Origin: Gordonia liuliyuniae
Lineage (GTDB): Bacteria > Actinomycetota > Actinomycetes > Mycobacteriales > Mycobacteriaceae
DNA: 64,000 bases
Direction: 5' to 3'
NCBI RefSeq assembly: GCF_021739025.1
Contig: NZ_JAKKOT010000003.1
Location: forward strand, 434,001-498,000
This document shows positions 8,519 through 17,510 of the stretch, piece after piece (the first letter of the stretch is position 1; each line of letters begins with the position of its first letter). The notes under the pieces are model-generated. The model saw nothing but the letters and a program-made list of their open reading frames with translations, was not told the DNA's origin and made no database searches. The position numbers and the translations under genes are program-made.

Positions 8519-9630
8519 CGGGCCGCTCCCGTCAAGGTCAGGGCCAGTGACAGCGCGTCGATCTCCATCCCGGAGGGATCGGTGACCGTGCATTGCCCCG
8601 GCGCATAGCGGTTGATGTTGGCGCACGTGGTCTGCGGGTTCTTGGCCGGGATGCGCGTGGTCGGCGGGGTGTACTTGATGCGCAGGCCGAGCGTCTTCTG
8701 ATCGAAGGAGATGTCGAAGGCTCGGATGAGCACCGGCACGATCCCCAGGACGTCGCCGAAATTGCGCATGCCGTTGCCGACGACCCGTGCGATCGGGACC
8801 ACGACGTCCGCGGCGGGCCACACGAAGTGGCTGTAATTGTCGATCACCTTGGTGAGCATGGTGAGCGTCTCCGGCAGTGCGCCGATGATCCGGCTGACAC
8901 TGCCGATGGTCGGCAGGATCAACGGTTTGACGACGCCGGAGATCTCGGTGATGAACGATTCCAGGAACGGCCAGTTGTCGGCGAGACCGGTGGAGAGCGA
9001 ACTGACGCTGTCGATGATGCGTGAGGTGTCGTCCAATGCCCCGGTGATCGGCGAACGTCCGGGCGCCGCGAGTTGTTTGATGATCGTGTTCAGCAGCGGG
9101 CCGGTGCCCGCCAACGCCTCGTCGAGGTTCGACATCGCCGACAGCATCTGCTTCGACTCGGTGAGCCCGCCCGCGGTCGTCAGCTGGGAGGCGACATCCG
9201 ACAGGCTTTGCAGCGACTCGGAGATGGACGCGGGGGTGTTCGTGTTCGCCAGCCGGACGCAGTGCCCGGGCTGCAGCCGTGGGCCGCCGTCGTAGTCGCC
9301 GAGGAGAGCGAGCTGTCGGACGGCGATCACCGACGGCGCCACAGTGGCGGCCTGCGTGTCGGCGGGGATCGGTACGTCGTCATTGACGGTGAATCGGACC
9401 ACGGCGTGCCCGCCCTCCGCCTCGACGCCGGTGATCTCGCCGATCGGAACGCCGCGCCGGGTCACCTGATTGCCGACGAACAATCCGATCGCGTCGTTGA
9501 ACTCGGCGCAGTATTTCGCGGCTCGCGAGGAGCTGACATCGGCGATCAGGAAACCGGCGACGGCGGAGAGGATGACGGTGATGACGCAGCCGGTGATCAG
9601 CCAGCGCGATTTGAGTACCTTGGCGATCAT
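8515..9630 (-). CDS. mceD: Mce family protein MceD
   Basis: A 371-residue subunit starting MIAKVLKSRWLITG at ATG 9630, which shares one base with the mceC stop (TGATG). An N-terminal helix (VITVILSAVAGFLIADV) is followed by the MlaD domain, including NQVTRRGVPIGEITGVE, and a long helical region. The C-terminal part has a conserved-looking CANINRYAPGQC cysteine pair seen in many MceD/MceF-like subunits. It is coupled downstream to mceE by an ATGA overlap. The open frame continues far upstream on the same frame inside mceC, but that stretch is not coding. Confidence 0.9.
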   Translation of the reverse strand: MIAKVLKSRWLITGCVITVILSAVAGFLIADVSSSRAAKYCAEFNDAIGLFVGNQVTRRGVPIGEITGVEAEGGHAVVRFTVNDDVPIPADTQAATVAPSVIAVRQLALLGDYDGGPRLQPGHCVRLANTNTPASISESLQSLSDVASQLTTAGGLTESKQMLSAMSNLDEALAGTGPLLNTIIKQLAAPGRSPITGALDDTSRIIDSVSSLSTGLADNWPFLESFITEISGVVKPLILPTIGSVSRIIGALPETLTMLTKVIDNYSHFVWPAADVVVPIARVVGNGMRNFGDVLGIVPVLIRAFDISFDQKTLGLRIKYTPPTTRIPAKNPQTTCANINRYAPGQCTVTDPSGMEIDALSLALTLTGAAR

Positions 9631-10679
9631 CAGCACGTCACCCCCGGCATCGGGATGCAAAAGTCCGAGGTAAGCACGATCTTGCCTTGATCGACGACGA
9701 TCGAGCCGTCGGGCTGCACCATCCCTTCGAGGCGGTAGATGAGGTCGCGGGCCCGGCTGATCATCGGTCCGTAGCGCTCGAGCGCAGGACCGAACTCCCG
9801 ACCGACTGCGTCGATCTGGTCGACGAGCGGCGCGATGTCGTGCATGTAGATCATCGCCAGACCGCGGACCCGCTCCAGGAGCAGTGCCAGGTGGTCGAGG
9901 ACGACGTTGAGGCGCGATCCGAACACCGAGTACTCGGTGACGAACGAGTCGAGGTTGCGTGCCAGCTGGGTGAGCACGTCGCCGTTGGCGTTGATCTGCT
10001 CGGAGTAGTCGGCGGCCAGCGCCAACATGGAGCCGAACTCGTCCTGACGGTTCTGCAAGTTGGTGAGCATCGACTGGATCGTCGTCAGGTTTTCGCGTAA
10101 CGCGTCCGGATTGTCGTCGAGCGCCTGACCGATCTGGGCGATGCTCTTGCGTGCGGGCGCGGCGTCGATCTCGTCGAGCTTGGGCTGCATCTTCTGGAAG
10201 GTCTCCGCGAGGCTGTACGGGATGCTGGTCCTGCTCTCGGGAATGACGTCGTCGCCGAGCGGATCGGTGCCGACAGTGGTCAGATCGATGTAGCTGCCGC
10301 CGACGAGCGTCAGCATCTTCACGTCGGCGTTGGTCTCGTCGCCCAGGAACGTGCCCCACCGCACGGCCATCTCGACGTCGACGTGGTCGTTGCGAAGCTC
10401 GACCGACTTGACGGTGCCGACGGGTACACCCGCGACGCGGACGCTGTCGCCGGATTCGAGCTGTCCCGCTTCGCTGAACTGGGCGACCACCCGGTAGTGA
10501 CCGGGGGAGTACCAGTACGCGGCGACACCGATGACGATCGCGACGAGGGTGACGCCGATGGCCACGACGCCCCAGCCGAATTCGAGCGCACGATCGTGCG
10601 ACTCGGTTCGCTGGCGCGGGTTGATGACCCACCTGATGATCCCGCCGATCCAACGGAACGGTGCGGTGACGATCTTCAT
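9630..10679 (-). CDS. mceC: Mce family protein MceC
   Basis: A 349-residue subunit starting MKIVTAPFRWIGG at ATG 10679, which overlaps the mceB stop (ATGA). It has a transmembrane segment near residues 35-60 (GVTLVAIVIGVAAYW), the MlaD domain with SGDSVRVAGVPVGTVKSVEL and LTLVGGSYIDLT, then a coiled/helical tunnel segment, and ends FCIPMPGVTC. Three hydrophobic or basic residues precede the helix, giving an N-in topology. It forms the hexameric shuttle together with the other five Mce subunits. Confidence 0.9.
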   Translation of the reverse strand: MKIVTAPFRWIGGIIRWVINPRQRTESHDRALEFGWGVVAIGVTLVAIVIGVAAYWYSPGHYRVVAQFSEAGQLESGDSVRVAGVPVGTVKSVELRNDHVDVEMAVRWGTFLGDETNADVKMLTLVGGSYIDLTTVGTDPLGDDVIPESRTSIPYSLAETFQKMQPKLDEIDAAPARKSIAQIGQALDDNPDALRENLTTIQSMLTNLQNRQDEFGSMLALAADYSEQINANGDVLTQLARNLDSFVTEYSVFGSRLNVVLDHLALLLERVRGLAMIYMHDIAPLVDQIDAVGREFGPALERYGPMISRARDLIYRLEGMVQPDGSIVVDQGKIVLTSDFCIPMPGVTC

Positions 10680-11737
10680 CGCTTGCACAGGGTCACCTGG
10701 CTTTCCCGGATGAACAGCTGCAACTGTTTCGGAATTTCGGCGCGACCCCTGGTACACGTCGACTGGGCTTGGTTCGAACCGGTCGGGTTCGAACCGGTCG
10801 GGTTCGAACCGGGTGCGGGGACCACCGTGTTGAGCGTCTCGAGCAGGACGGGCGCCAGCGACAGCAGCGAGACGGCCGCCTCGAGAGTCGGTTTCGCCTG
10901 CGCGAGGAAGAAGCTCGCGTCCGGGGTCCCGTTCGGCTCGACGCCGAGCGAGGCCAGGAGATCGTCCGCCTGGACCAGGAGCGCACCGGTGTTGTCGGCG
11001 AGCTCACGCAACGACGGCGTCCACTGCGCGAGGACGCTGCCGAAGCGGGAGACGTAGTCGATGATCGGCGTGATGTACTGCGACCGTCCGGCCACGGAAC
11101 CGGAGAGCTCGGCCAGATTGTCGACGAGCGTGTTGATCACCGCGGCCCGGTCGTCAGCGAATCGGACGACTTTCGTGAGGGACGCGACGAACTCGCTGAA
11201 GCCGGAGCCGTCGCCCTCGATCACCGCGAGCAGACTCTCGGAGAAATGGTTGATGTCCTCGGTGTTCATGGTCGCGAACACCGGTGCCAGACCGTGGAAC
11301 ACGCGGGTCACATCGAACGACGGGTCGGTGTGGTCGGTGCCGATCACCTGACCCTTGCGGATCGGGACGCCGGGCGTCGTCGTCGGTTGCTGCACGTCGA
11401 CGTATCGGATGCCGGTGAGGTTGAGGTAGCGGATGGCGAGCCGCGTGCCGTCGTAGATCTTCTGCTTCGTGTCGATCTCGAATTCGACACGACCGACCGA
11501 GGCGCCGTCCTGGTCGTCGTGGTGAACGGCGATGTCGGTGACCTTGCCGATGCGTGCGCCGAGGACGCGGACATCGCTGCCGACCTTCAGGCCTGCGACG
11601 CTGGTGAAGTCGGCAGTGTATTTCGTGGTCGCGGTGTCGACGGGGCGGACGATGGCGTTGCTGATGAACAGGCCGCCACCCACGCAGAAGACGGCGAACA
11701 CGATCAGATAGACCAGTGCGCGAGGGAACTTGGTCAC
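10676..11737 (-). CDS. mceB: Mce family protein MceB
   Basis: A 353-residue subunit: N-terminal helix (ALVYLIVFAVFCVGGGLFI), MlaD domain with SVAGLKVGSDVRVLGARIGKV and YLNLTGIRYVDV, a helical region, and a short C-terminal domain with CTRGRAEIPKQLQLFIRES. Its start overlaps mceA (ATGA). Between the helical part and the C-terminal domain is a repeat SNPTG-SNPTG-SN encoded by 15-bp direct repeats (about 10771-10810), probably a length-variable linker. Confidence 0.9.
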   Translation of the reverse strand: MTKFPRALVYLIVFAVFCVGGGLFISNAIVRPVDTATTKYTADFTSVAGLKVGSDVRVLGARIGKVTDIAVHHDDQDGASVGRVEFEIDTKQKIYDGTRLAIRYLNLTGIRYVDVQQPTTTPGVPIRKGQVIGTDHTDPSFDVTRVFHGLAPVFATMNTEDINHFSESLLAVIEGDGSGFSEFVASLTKVVRFADDRAAVINTLVDNLAELSGSVAGRSQYITPIIDYVSRFGSVLAQWTPSLRELADNTGALLVQADDLLASLGVEPNGTPDASFFLAQAKPTLEAAVSLLSLAPVLLETLNTVVPAPGSNPTGSNPTGSNQAQSTCTRGRAEIPKQLQLFIRESQVTLCKR

Positions 11738-12816
11738 CTGGTTCCCTCCTGTCCGGTCGGGCGGTCGGCTGCACGTTTCGTCACCGACGGCTGATCGAGG
11801 ACCGCCTTCAAACCCGGCGCGGACGCCAGGACCGCGTCGACGGTGAGCACCGGCGAGCCGTCGGGGCCCGCGGGCAGTGCTCGGCGGAGCCGCTCGATGA
11901 GCGTCGCGATCTGGATGCCGTTGGTCCGTGAGTCGGGGAACGTGTTGTTGATCCGGTCGAGGAGCGCGGTCAGCACCGGCATGAGGGGAGCGGTCTGCCC
12001 GAGTTCGGCGTCGGAGAGCAGCGCGGTGATCTCGTCCATGACCGGCCCCTCGGTGAACGACAGTCCCTGTTCGGCGAGATCGCTGAAGCCCGGCCGCCGT
12101 GGCGCCTGCCAGTCCATGAGTCGTCGGATCGGCGGAAGGAGATCGTCGAAGGTGCCCCGAACCTGGGCGACCAACTGCGCGAACTGCGGCAACGTCCGGC
12201 GCGGGCTCACCACTTGGGTTTCGGCGATGTCGTTCATGATCTGACCTGCGACGCCCAGAATCGGAAGGAGGCCGTCGGTCGCTTTCGCGGCGACGGTCAG
12301 GATGTCGCTCAGGTACGGGTCGAACGCCTCGTTCTGGAGGTCGCTGAGTTTGCGCAGCAGCGTCGTCATCGTCGCGTCCTCGGGGTCGCCCGCGTCGAGC
12401 GTCGATCCGTTGTGTAGCCGAGTTCCACCCGCCTGGCTGGTCAGGACGACGGCGGATATGCCGAACAGGTTCTTCGGCGCGTACGTCACCACGGTCCGAT
12501 CGGTGAGTACGGCGAGTGCGTCGTCGCCGCGGTCGCCGCTCAGGTCGAGGGTCACCGTGTAGGTGTCGGGGGCGGTGACCTCGATCTCGCTGACGACACC
12601 GACCTCGGAGCCGTTGAGGACGACGGCGGCGTCGGGGCGGATGCCGCCCGCCACCGAACTCGTCTTCAGAACGATCTCGGTGGTGTCGTCGGGGAGGGCG
12701 CGCACCCCGACGACCGTTGCGGTGGCGACGGCGGCGACGGTTATGATCGTGGCCAATGCGCGGTTTCGGTATGCGCTCGCCGTGGCGGACATGCCGGGGA
12801 TTCGAAATTCGGTCAT
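11734..12816 (-). CDS. mceA: Mce family protein MceA
   Basis: A 360-residue subunit and the first Mce gene of the operon. It has an N-terminal helix (ALATIITVAAVATATVVG), the MlaD domain with RPDAAVVLNGSEVGVVSEIEV and the segment YAPKNLFGISAVVLTSQ typical of MceA-type proteins, and a helical C-terminal half. The start lies 4 nt after the yrbEB stop. The C-terminus is short compared with M. tuberculosis MceA proteins (about 400-450 residues). The transported lipid or sterol cannot be told from sequence alone. Confidence 0.9.
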   Translation of the reverse strand: MTEFRIPGMSATASAYRNRALATIITVAAVATATVVGVRALPDDTTEIVLKTSSVAGGIRPDAAVVLNGSEVGVVSEIEVTAPDTYTVTLDLSGDRGDDALAVLTDRTVVTYAPKNLFGISAVVLTSQAGGTRLHNGSTLDAGDPEDATMTTLLRKLSDLQNEAFDPYLSDILTVAAKATDGLLPILGVAGQIMNDIAETQVVSPRRTLPQFAQLVAQVRGTFDDLLPPIRRLMDWQAPRRPGFSDLAEQGLSFTEGPVMDEITALLSDAELGQTAPLMPVLTALLDRINNTFPDSRTNGIQIATLIERLRRALPAGPDGSPVLTVDAVLASAPGLKAVLDQPSVTKRAADRPTGQEGTR

Positions 12817-12820
12817 TGAG

Positions 12821-13678
12821 TCACCCTCGGAACAGGAACGGCGAGTTGACGCCCCAGAACGCGAGCGTCAGAGCGAGATCGAGAACCATGATCGTGACGA
12901 GGCTGGCCCGGACCGCTCGACCGGATGCGACGCCGACGCCCTCTGGCCCGCCTGCCGCGAAGAAACCCTTGTAGCAGTGGATGAGGGTGATCGCCACGAT
13001 GAACGTGATGGTCTTGACGGTCGCGGCCAGCATGTCGGGGAAGTTCACGAACTGGTCGAAGTAGTGGGCGTAGGCGCCGCGGGATCCGCCCCGGGAGACG
13101 ACGACGAACGCACTGCTCAGATAGCTGGCGACCAGCGCGACGAGGAACGTCGGGATGGTGGTGAGGACGCCCGCGATGACGCGTGTCGAGACGACGAACG
13201 ACATCGAGTGCACGCCGATCACCTCGAGGGCGTCGATCTCCTCGCTGATGCGCATGGAGCCGATCTCGGCGGTCATGCGGCAGCCGGCCTGGATGGTGAA
13301 GGCGACAGCGGCGAGGATCGGAGCGAATTCGCGCGTGATCGCGAACGACGACACCGAACCGGTCACCGAGCCGAGGCCGACGAGGTCCAGAGTGCTGTCG
13401 GCGATGATCGCGACAGTCGCTCCGGCCGCGATGCCCAGACCCGCCATGAGCAAGGCCGTTCCGCCGCCGATGACGACGGCGCCACGACCCCACGTGAGGT
13501 CTGTGATCGTCCGGATGGTCTGTCGCGGATAGCGGAACGGCGTGACCGGGATGTACCGGACCGTCTGCCACAGGAACGTGAGGAACTGGCCGAGATAGGC
13601 GAGTGCGAGGTCGACGCCGTCCTTCGCTCGGATGAACCACCGAGCGAAGCCGGGTTCATACGTTGATGGAATGCCCAA
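12821..13678 (-). CDS. yrbEB: YrbEB-type MlaE permease of the Mce lipid importer
   Basis: A 285-residue MlaE permease and the first gene of the operon. The B-type signature is clear: GCRMTAEIGSMRISEEIDALEVIGVHS is present in two joined parts (coupling helix), followed by TRVIAGVLTTIPTFLV and GGPEGVGVASGRAVR. The likely start is TTG 13678, preceded by GGGGGA at a suitable distance; no ATG or GTG is suitably placed. YrbEB is normally preceded by yrbEA; here yrbEA is at the other end of the operon. Confidence 0.9.
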   Translation of the reverse strand: MGIPSTYEPGFARWFIRAKDGVDLALAYLGQFLTFLWQTVRYIPVTPFRYPRQTIRTITDLTWGRGAVVIGGGTALLMAGLGIAAGATVAIIADSTLDLVGLGSVTGSVSSFAITREFAPILAAVAFTIQAGCRMTAEIGSMRISEEIDALEVIGVHSMSFVVSTRVIAGVLTTIPTFLVALVASYLSSAFVVVSRGGSRGAYAHYFDQFVNFPDMLAATVKTITFIVAITLIHCYKGFFAAGGPEGVGVASGRAVRASLVTIMVLDLALTLAFWGVNSPFLFRG

Positions 13679-14018
13679 TGGATCCCCCGACCCGTCTGTC
13701 TCGTCTGCGGGAATCTGCTCCCGCGCCTGTCACGCCACGCAGTGTGTCGGCCGCCACCTCTGTGCGACGGTTGATTTCTACCACGGATGTAACACGAATG
13801 CGAAAAGTGTTTCATCAAGCGGGCTGGGTTCTGGGTTCCTGCGTCGATATCGAGGCATCGACTGTTGTGCGTCGACAGCTATGCGTCGACTGGGTGCGGC
13901 TCCGCGCGGCGGGGTTGGGTGAACGGCGTCTGGCCAGAGGGGCCGGAATGCAAGCACGGCACTGGGTGGGTACGCCGGGACGCGCGGAGGCGACGGGGCT
14001 GATGTCGCACGGTTCGAG
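13679..14018. other. Intergenic region between mce operon and infA operon
   Basis: No convincing gene. It should carry the promoter of the minus-strand mce operon; the AT-richer stretch 13768-13825 is the likeliest place, but no clear -35/-10 pair can be assigned. Short repeated GCGTCGAC elements lie at about 13870-13892. Confidence 0.5.
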
Positions 14019-14048
14019 TTGGTCGGAACCGGATGCCTCGCGTAGACT
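14019..14048 (+). promoter_or_regulatory. Candidate promoter of the infA ribosomal operon
   Basis: TTGGTC (14019-14024) and TAGACT (14043-14048) are separated by 18 bp, which fits a housekeeping sigma factor promoter of actinobacteria. The distance to the infA ATG is about 155 bp, so a long leader would result. Confidence 0.5.
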
Positions 14049-14203
14049 CGAACGTCGGTGCGTCGTGCGGTTTCCGCGTGTCCGTAACCGAGTGGCGACA
14101 GTCACTCGGCGAGGAGGAATCCGTAGTGCGTGCCACCGTACCGGAAGTCGAAGGATCCAGCCCGGAGTCGCGTAACGCGCGGCGCCGGAGAATCGCGGAG
14201 GAC

Positions 14204-14425
14204 ATGGCGAAGAAAGACGGAGCCATCGAGGTCGAGGGTCGAGTTGTCGAACCCCTGCCCAATGCAATGTTTCGCATTGAGCTGGAGAACGGACACAAGG
14301 TTCTCGCCCACATCAGTGGCAAGATGCGGCAGCACTACATCCGCATCCTGCCCGAGGATCGTGTGGTCGTGGAGCTCTCGCCCTACGACCTGGCCCGTGG
14401 ACGAATCGTCTACCGGTACAAGTAA
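14204..14425 (+). CDS. infA: Translation initiation factor IF-1
   Basis: A 73-residue OB-fold protein, exactly the usual length. It starts [20 protein letters not shown] and has [21 protein letters not shown], nearly invariant in actinobacteria. It binds the 30S A site during initiation. GGAGGAC directly precedes ATG 14204. It leads the infA-rpmJ-rpsM-rpsK-rpsD-rpoA-rplQ cluster. Confidence 0.98.
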   Translation: MAKKDGAIEVEGRVVEPLPNAMFRIELENGHKVLAHISGKMRQHYIRILPEDRVVVELSPYDLARGRIVYRYK

Positions 14426-14455
14426 CCCTCGAAGTTCAACAAGGAGAACGGTGAC

Positions 14456-14569
14456 GTGAAGGTCAAGCCGAGCGTCAAGCCGATCTGCGAGAAGTGCAAA
14501 GTGATCCGCCGTAACGGCCGGGTCATGGTGATCTGCGAAAACCTGCGTCACAAGCAGCGTCAGGGCTGA
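14456..14569 (+). CDS. rpmJ: 50S ribosomal protein L36
   Basis: A 37-codon gene with a GTG start (14456), translated [19 protein letters not shown] and continuing [18 protein letters not shown]. The C-X2-C...C-X4-H zinc ligands (CEKC, CENLRH) are intact, so this is the zinc-binding C+ form. AAGGAGAAC lies 8 nt upstream. Placement between infA and rpsM is the normal order. Confidence 0.97.
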   Translation: MKVKPSVKPICEKCKVIRRNGRVMVICENLRHKQRQG

Positions 14570-14743
14570 TCAACGCCCCTCTTCGGGTCGCTTGAGAAAC
14601 ACAACTGAACATCGCGAATGAACTTCTGGCACCAGTGTTCGCAGACGCGCGGACACCTACCCCCGGTGCAGAGGCCGGGGCCCGACATATGAGTTCGGGA
14701 CGGACCAGAAGCAGACCTCTGAGAAATACGAAGGAATCGCCAC
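14570..14743 (+). promoter_or_regulatory. Structured leader upstream of rpsM
   Basis: The 174-nt gap between rpmJ and rpsM can fold into at least two hairpins: CCCCGG (14661-14666) with CCGGGG (14675-14680), and CCCGA (14681-14685) with TCGGG (14695-14699). In many bacteria ribosomal protein S4 represses the alpha operon by binding the rpsM leader; whether this leader does so is inference. Confidence 0.45.
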
Positions 14744-15112
14744 ATGGCACGTGTAGCTGGTGTGGATCTTCCCCGCGAAAAGCGGCTGGAGATCGCACTC
14801 ACATACATCTACGGGGTGGGTCGCACCACTTCGAAAGAGATCCTCGCCGGAACCGGTCTCTCGGCCGACCTCCGCGCGAAGGATCTGACCGACGCAGACG
14901 TTTCGAAACTGCGTGAATACATCGAGGCATCGGTGAAGGTGGAGGGCGACCTCCGCCGCGAGGTGCAGGCCGACATCCGTCGCAAGATCGAGATCGGCTG
15001 CTACCAGGGTCTGCGGCACCGTCGCGGCCTGCCGGTCCACGGTCAGCGCACCAAGACCAACGCCCGCACTCGCAAGGGACCGAAGAAGACCATCGCCGGG
15101 AAGAAGAAGTAA
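14744..15112 (+). CDS. rpsM: 30S ribosomal protein S13
   Basis: A 122-residue S13 starting [21 protein letters not shown] in two joined parts, with the conserved [14 protein letters not shown], the [22 protein letters not shown] run (given here as contiguous family landmarks) and a lysine-rich tail. It sits in the 30S head at the inter-subunit bridge. GAAGGAATC precedes the start. Its stop shares a base with the rpsK start (TAATG). Confidence 0.97.
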   Translation: MARVAGVDLPREKRLEIALTYIYGVGRTTSKEILAGTGLSADLRAKDLTDADVSKLREYIEASVKVEGDLRREVQADIRRKIEIGCYQGLRHRRGLPVHGQRTKTNARTRKGPKKTIAGKKK

Positions 15113-15519
15113 TGCCTCCGAAGTCACGTAGCGCAGGCCCCAAGAAGGGCACCCGCCGTCGCGATAAGAAGAACGTCCCGCTCGGCCACGCACACATCAA
15201 GTCGACGTTCAACAACACCATCGTCTCGATCACCGACCCCGAGGGCAACGTGATCAGCTGGGCCTCCTCCGGCCACGTGGGCTTCAAGGGCTCGCGCAAG
15301 AGCACCCCGTTCGCCGCGCAGCTCGCTGCCGAGAACGCGGCCCGCAAGGCGCAGGAGAACGGTGTCAAGAAGGTCGACGTATTCGTCAAGGGACCGGGTT
15401 CAGGTCGCGAGACCGCCATCCGTTCGCTGCAGGCAGCCGGCCTCGAGGTCGGCACCATCTCCGACGTGACCCCGCAGCCGCACAACGGCTGCCGCCCGCC
15501 CAAGCGGCGCCGGGTCTAA
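15112..15519 (+). CDS. rpsK: 30S ribosomal protein S11
   Basis: A 135-residue S11 with the family landmarks [21 protein letters not shown], split over the first and second strands, [16 protein letters not shown] and the C-terminal [18 protein letters not shown]. It lies on the 30S platform next to the Shine-Dalgarno helix. Translation is coupled to rpsM by the TAATG junction. Confidence 0.97.
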   Translation: MPPKSRSAGPKKGTRRRDKKNVPLGHAHIKSTFNNTIVSITDPEGNVISWASSGHVGFKGSRKSTPFAAQLAAENAARKAQENGVKKVDVFVKGPGSGRETAIRSLQAAGLEVGTISDVTPQPHNGCRPPKRRRV

Positions 15520-15541
15520 GCGGGAAAGGAAGAGATAAACA

Positions 15542-16147
15542 ATGGCTCGCTATACCGGCCCCGCAACTAAGAAGTCTCGTCGACTCCGCGTCGACCTCGT
15601 CGGTGGAGACGCATCGTTCGAGCGTCGCCCGTACCCGCCCGGCCAGCACGGCCGCGCGCGGATCAAAGAATCCGAGTACCTGCTCCAGCTGCAGGAGAAG
15701 CAGAAGGCTCGCTTCACCTACGGCATCATGGAGAAGCAGTTCCGCCGCTACTACGAAGAGGCGAACCGTCGCTCCGGCAAGACCGGCGACGTGCTGCTCC
15801 AGATCTTGGAGACCCGTCTCGACAACGTCGTCTACCGTGCAGGCATCGCCCGCACGCGTCGTCAGGCCCGCCAGATGGTCAGCCACGGCCACTTCACCGT
15901 CAACGGTGTTCGCGTGGACGTGCCCAGCTACCGCGTCAGCCAGTACGACATCATCGACGTTCGTCCGAAGTCGCTGCAGACCACGCCGTTCCAGATCGCC
16001 AAGGAGACCATCGGCGATCGACCGACCCCGGCTTGGCTGCAGGTGGTTCCCTCCACGCTGCGCATCCTCGTGCACTCGGTGCCCGAGCGTGCTCAGATCG
16101 AGGTCCCGCTGACCGAGCAGCTCATCGTCGAGTTCTACTCCAAGTAA
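15542..16147 (+). CDS. rpsD: 30S ribosomal protein S4
   Basis: A 201-residue S4 with MARYTGPATKKSRRL at the start, RRPYPPGQHGRAR and an S4 RNA-binding domain (LDNVVYRAGIARTRRQARQ, VSHGHFTVNGVRVDVPS). It lacks the N-terminal zinc cysteines, as other actinobacterial C- forms do. S4 is a primary 16S rRNA binder and in many bacteria the autorepressor of this operon. GGAAAGGAAG precedes the start. Confidence 0.97.
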   Translation: MARYTGPATKKSRRLRVDLVGGDASFERRPYPPGQHGRARIKESEYLLQLQEKQKARFTYGIMEKQFRRYYEEANRRSGKTGDVLLQILETRLDNVVYRAGIARTRRQARQMVSHGHFTVNGVRVDVPSYRVSQYDIIDVRPKSLQTTPFQIAKETIGDRPTPAWLQVVPSTLRILVHSVPERAQIEVPLTEQLIVEFYSK

Positions 16148-16150
16148 CCC

Positions 16151-16173
16151 CTCGGGGGACTCCGTCCCCCGAG
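16151..16173 (+). terminator. Hairpin directly after rpsD
   Basis: CTCGGGGGAC (16151-16160) pairs perfectly with GTCCCCCGAG (16164-16173) over a 3-nt loop. No T tract follows. It may cause partial termination or protect the 3' end before the rpoA leader. Confidence 0.6.
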
Positions 16174-16284
16174 TGCCCCCGGACAAGAACCCGCGTTGGC
16201 GAGTTGAGTGCCTGGCTTTCCAGTTGGGCTCCGTCTCTAGGCTTGGGTTTGAAATCCGGACATACGCTTGGAGTTAAAGAACTT

Positions 16285-16339
16285 GAACGGCGAGCCGTTC
16301 ACACAGAAAAGACCCAAACAGCAGCGAGATGCTGTTTGG
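16285..16339 (+). promoter_or_regulatory. Two hairpins in the rpoA leader
   Basis: GAACGG/CCGTTC (16285-16290, 16295-16300) and CCAAACAGCA/TGCTGTTTGG (16314-16323, 16330-16339) are perfect stems; the second is followed by TTTCC and could act as an attenuator. The rpsD-rpoA gap is 246 bp, long for this operon, so rpoA may have its own promoter or attenuation control. Confidence 0.5.
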
Positions 16340-16393
16340 TTTCCGCTTCCAGACCGTCAAATAGCGGGCGGTCACGAAGGAGACACACCCTCA

Positions 16394-17446
16394 ATGCTCA
16401 TCTCACAGCGACCTTCACTGTCTGAAGAGGTCATCGCCGAGGACCGGTCGAAGTTCATCATCGAACCGCTCGAACCGGGATTCGGCTACACCCTCGGCAA
16501 CTCGCTGCGGCGCACGCTGCTGTCGTCCATCCCGGGCGCGGCAGTGACCAGCATCCGCATCGACGGCGTTCTGCACGAGTTCACCACCGTCCCCGGAGTC
16601 AAGGAAGATGTCACCAACATCATCCTGAACCTCAAGGGACTCGTCGTGAGCTCCGAAGAGGACGAGCCGGTCACCATGTACGTCCGCAAGCAGGGTCCGG
16701 GAGCCGTCACCGGCGCCGACATCGTGCCGCCGGCAGGCGTCACCGTCCACAACCCGGACCTGCACATCGCGACCCTCAACGACAAGGGCAAGCTCGAGAT
16801 CGAGCTCGTCGTCGAGCGGGGCCGCGGTTACGTGCCCGCCGTGCAGAACAAGGCGTCCGGCGCCGAGATCGGCCGCATCCCGGTCGACTCGATCTACTCG
16901 CCGGTCCTCAAGGTGACCTACAACGTCGAGGCCACCCGCGTCGAGCAGCGCACCGACTTCGATCGTCTGGTGCTCGACGTGGAGACCAAGAACTCCATCA
17001 CCGCGCGCGATGCACTCGCCTCCGCCGGTAAGACCCTGGTCGAGCTCTTCGGCCTGGCTCGGGAGCTCAACGTCGAGGCAGAAGGCATCGAGATCGGACC
17101 CTCGCCCGCCGAGGCCGACCACATCGCTGCGTTCACGCTGCCGATCGAGGATCTGGAGCTGACCGTTCGTTCGTACAACTGCCTCAAGCGCGAGGGTGTT
17201 CACACCGTCGGCGAGCTGGTCGCACGCACCGAATCGGATCTGCTCGACATCCGCAACTTCGGACAGAAGTCGATCGACGAGGTGAAGGTGAAGCTCCACG
17301 GTCTGGGACTGGCCCTCAAGGACAGCCCGGCCAGCTTCGACCCGTCGCAGGTCGCCGGTTACGACCCGGCCACCGGCACATGGACGGACGAGGCGTCGTA
17401 CGACGCCGACTCCGGTGAGGATTTCGCGGAGACCGAACAGCTCTAA
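16394..17446 (+). CDS. rpoA: RNA polymerase subunit alpha
   Basis: A 350-residue alpha subunit. The N-terminal dimerisation domain has [19 protein letters not shown] and [13 protein letters not shown]; the C-terminal domain (from about residue 245) has [19 protein letters not shown] and [15 protein letters not shown], which contact UP elements and activators. The start is ATG 16394, with GAAGGAG 8-10 nt upstream; a longer reading from 16268 would add 42 residues with no homology. Ends in an acidic tail. Confidence 0.97.
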   Translation: MLISQRPSLSEEVIAEDRSKFIIEPLEPGFGYTLGNSLRRTLLSSIPGAAVTSIRIDGVLHEFTTVPGVKEDVTNIILNLKGLVVSSEEDEPVTMYVRKQGPGAVTGADIVPPAGVTVHNPDLHIATLNDKGKLEIELVVERGRGYVPAVQNKASGAEIGRIPVDSIYSPVLKVTYNVEATRVEQRTDFDRLVLDVETKNSITARDALASAGKTLVELFGLARELNVEAEGIEIGPSPAEADHIAAFTLPIEDLELTVRSYNCLKREGVHTVGELVARTESDLLDIRNFGQKSIDEVKVKLHGLGLALKDSPASFDPSQVAGYDPATGTWTDEASYDADSGEDFAETEQL

Positions 17447-17510
17447 GGGGCTGCTAGAACCACTACGACTTTCGGTCTGCAGATCGCAAGTCCCCTCCTA
17501 GGAGAGAGAA

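Noticed and set aside
8519..10653. Long frame joining mceD to 341 upstream codons
   Set aside because: The upstream part is an Arg-rich out-of-frame reading of mceC; the Mce signal helix starts at ATG 9630.
10771..10810. GGTTCGAACC, resembling a tRNA T-loop
   Set aside because: It is repeated in tandem inside mceB and no acceptor, D or anticodon stem can be folded around it.
14033..14203. N-terminal extension of infA by 57 codons
   Set aside because: IF-1 has a fixed length of about 73 residues and a GGAGGAC directly precedes ATG 14204.
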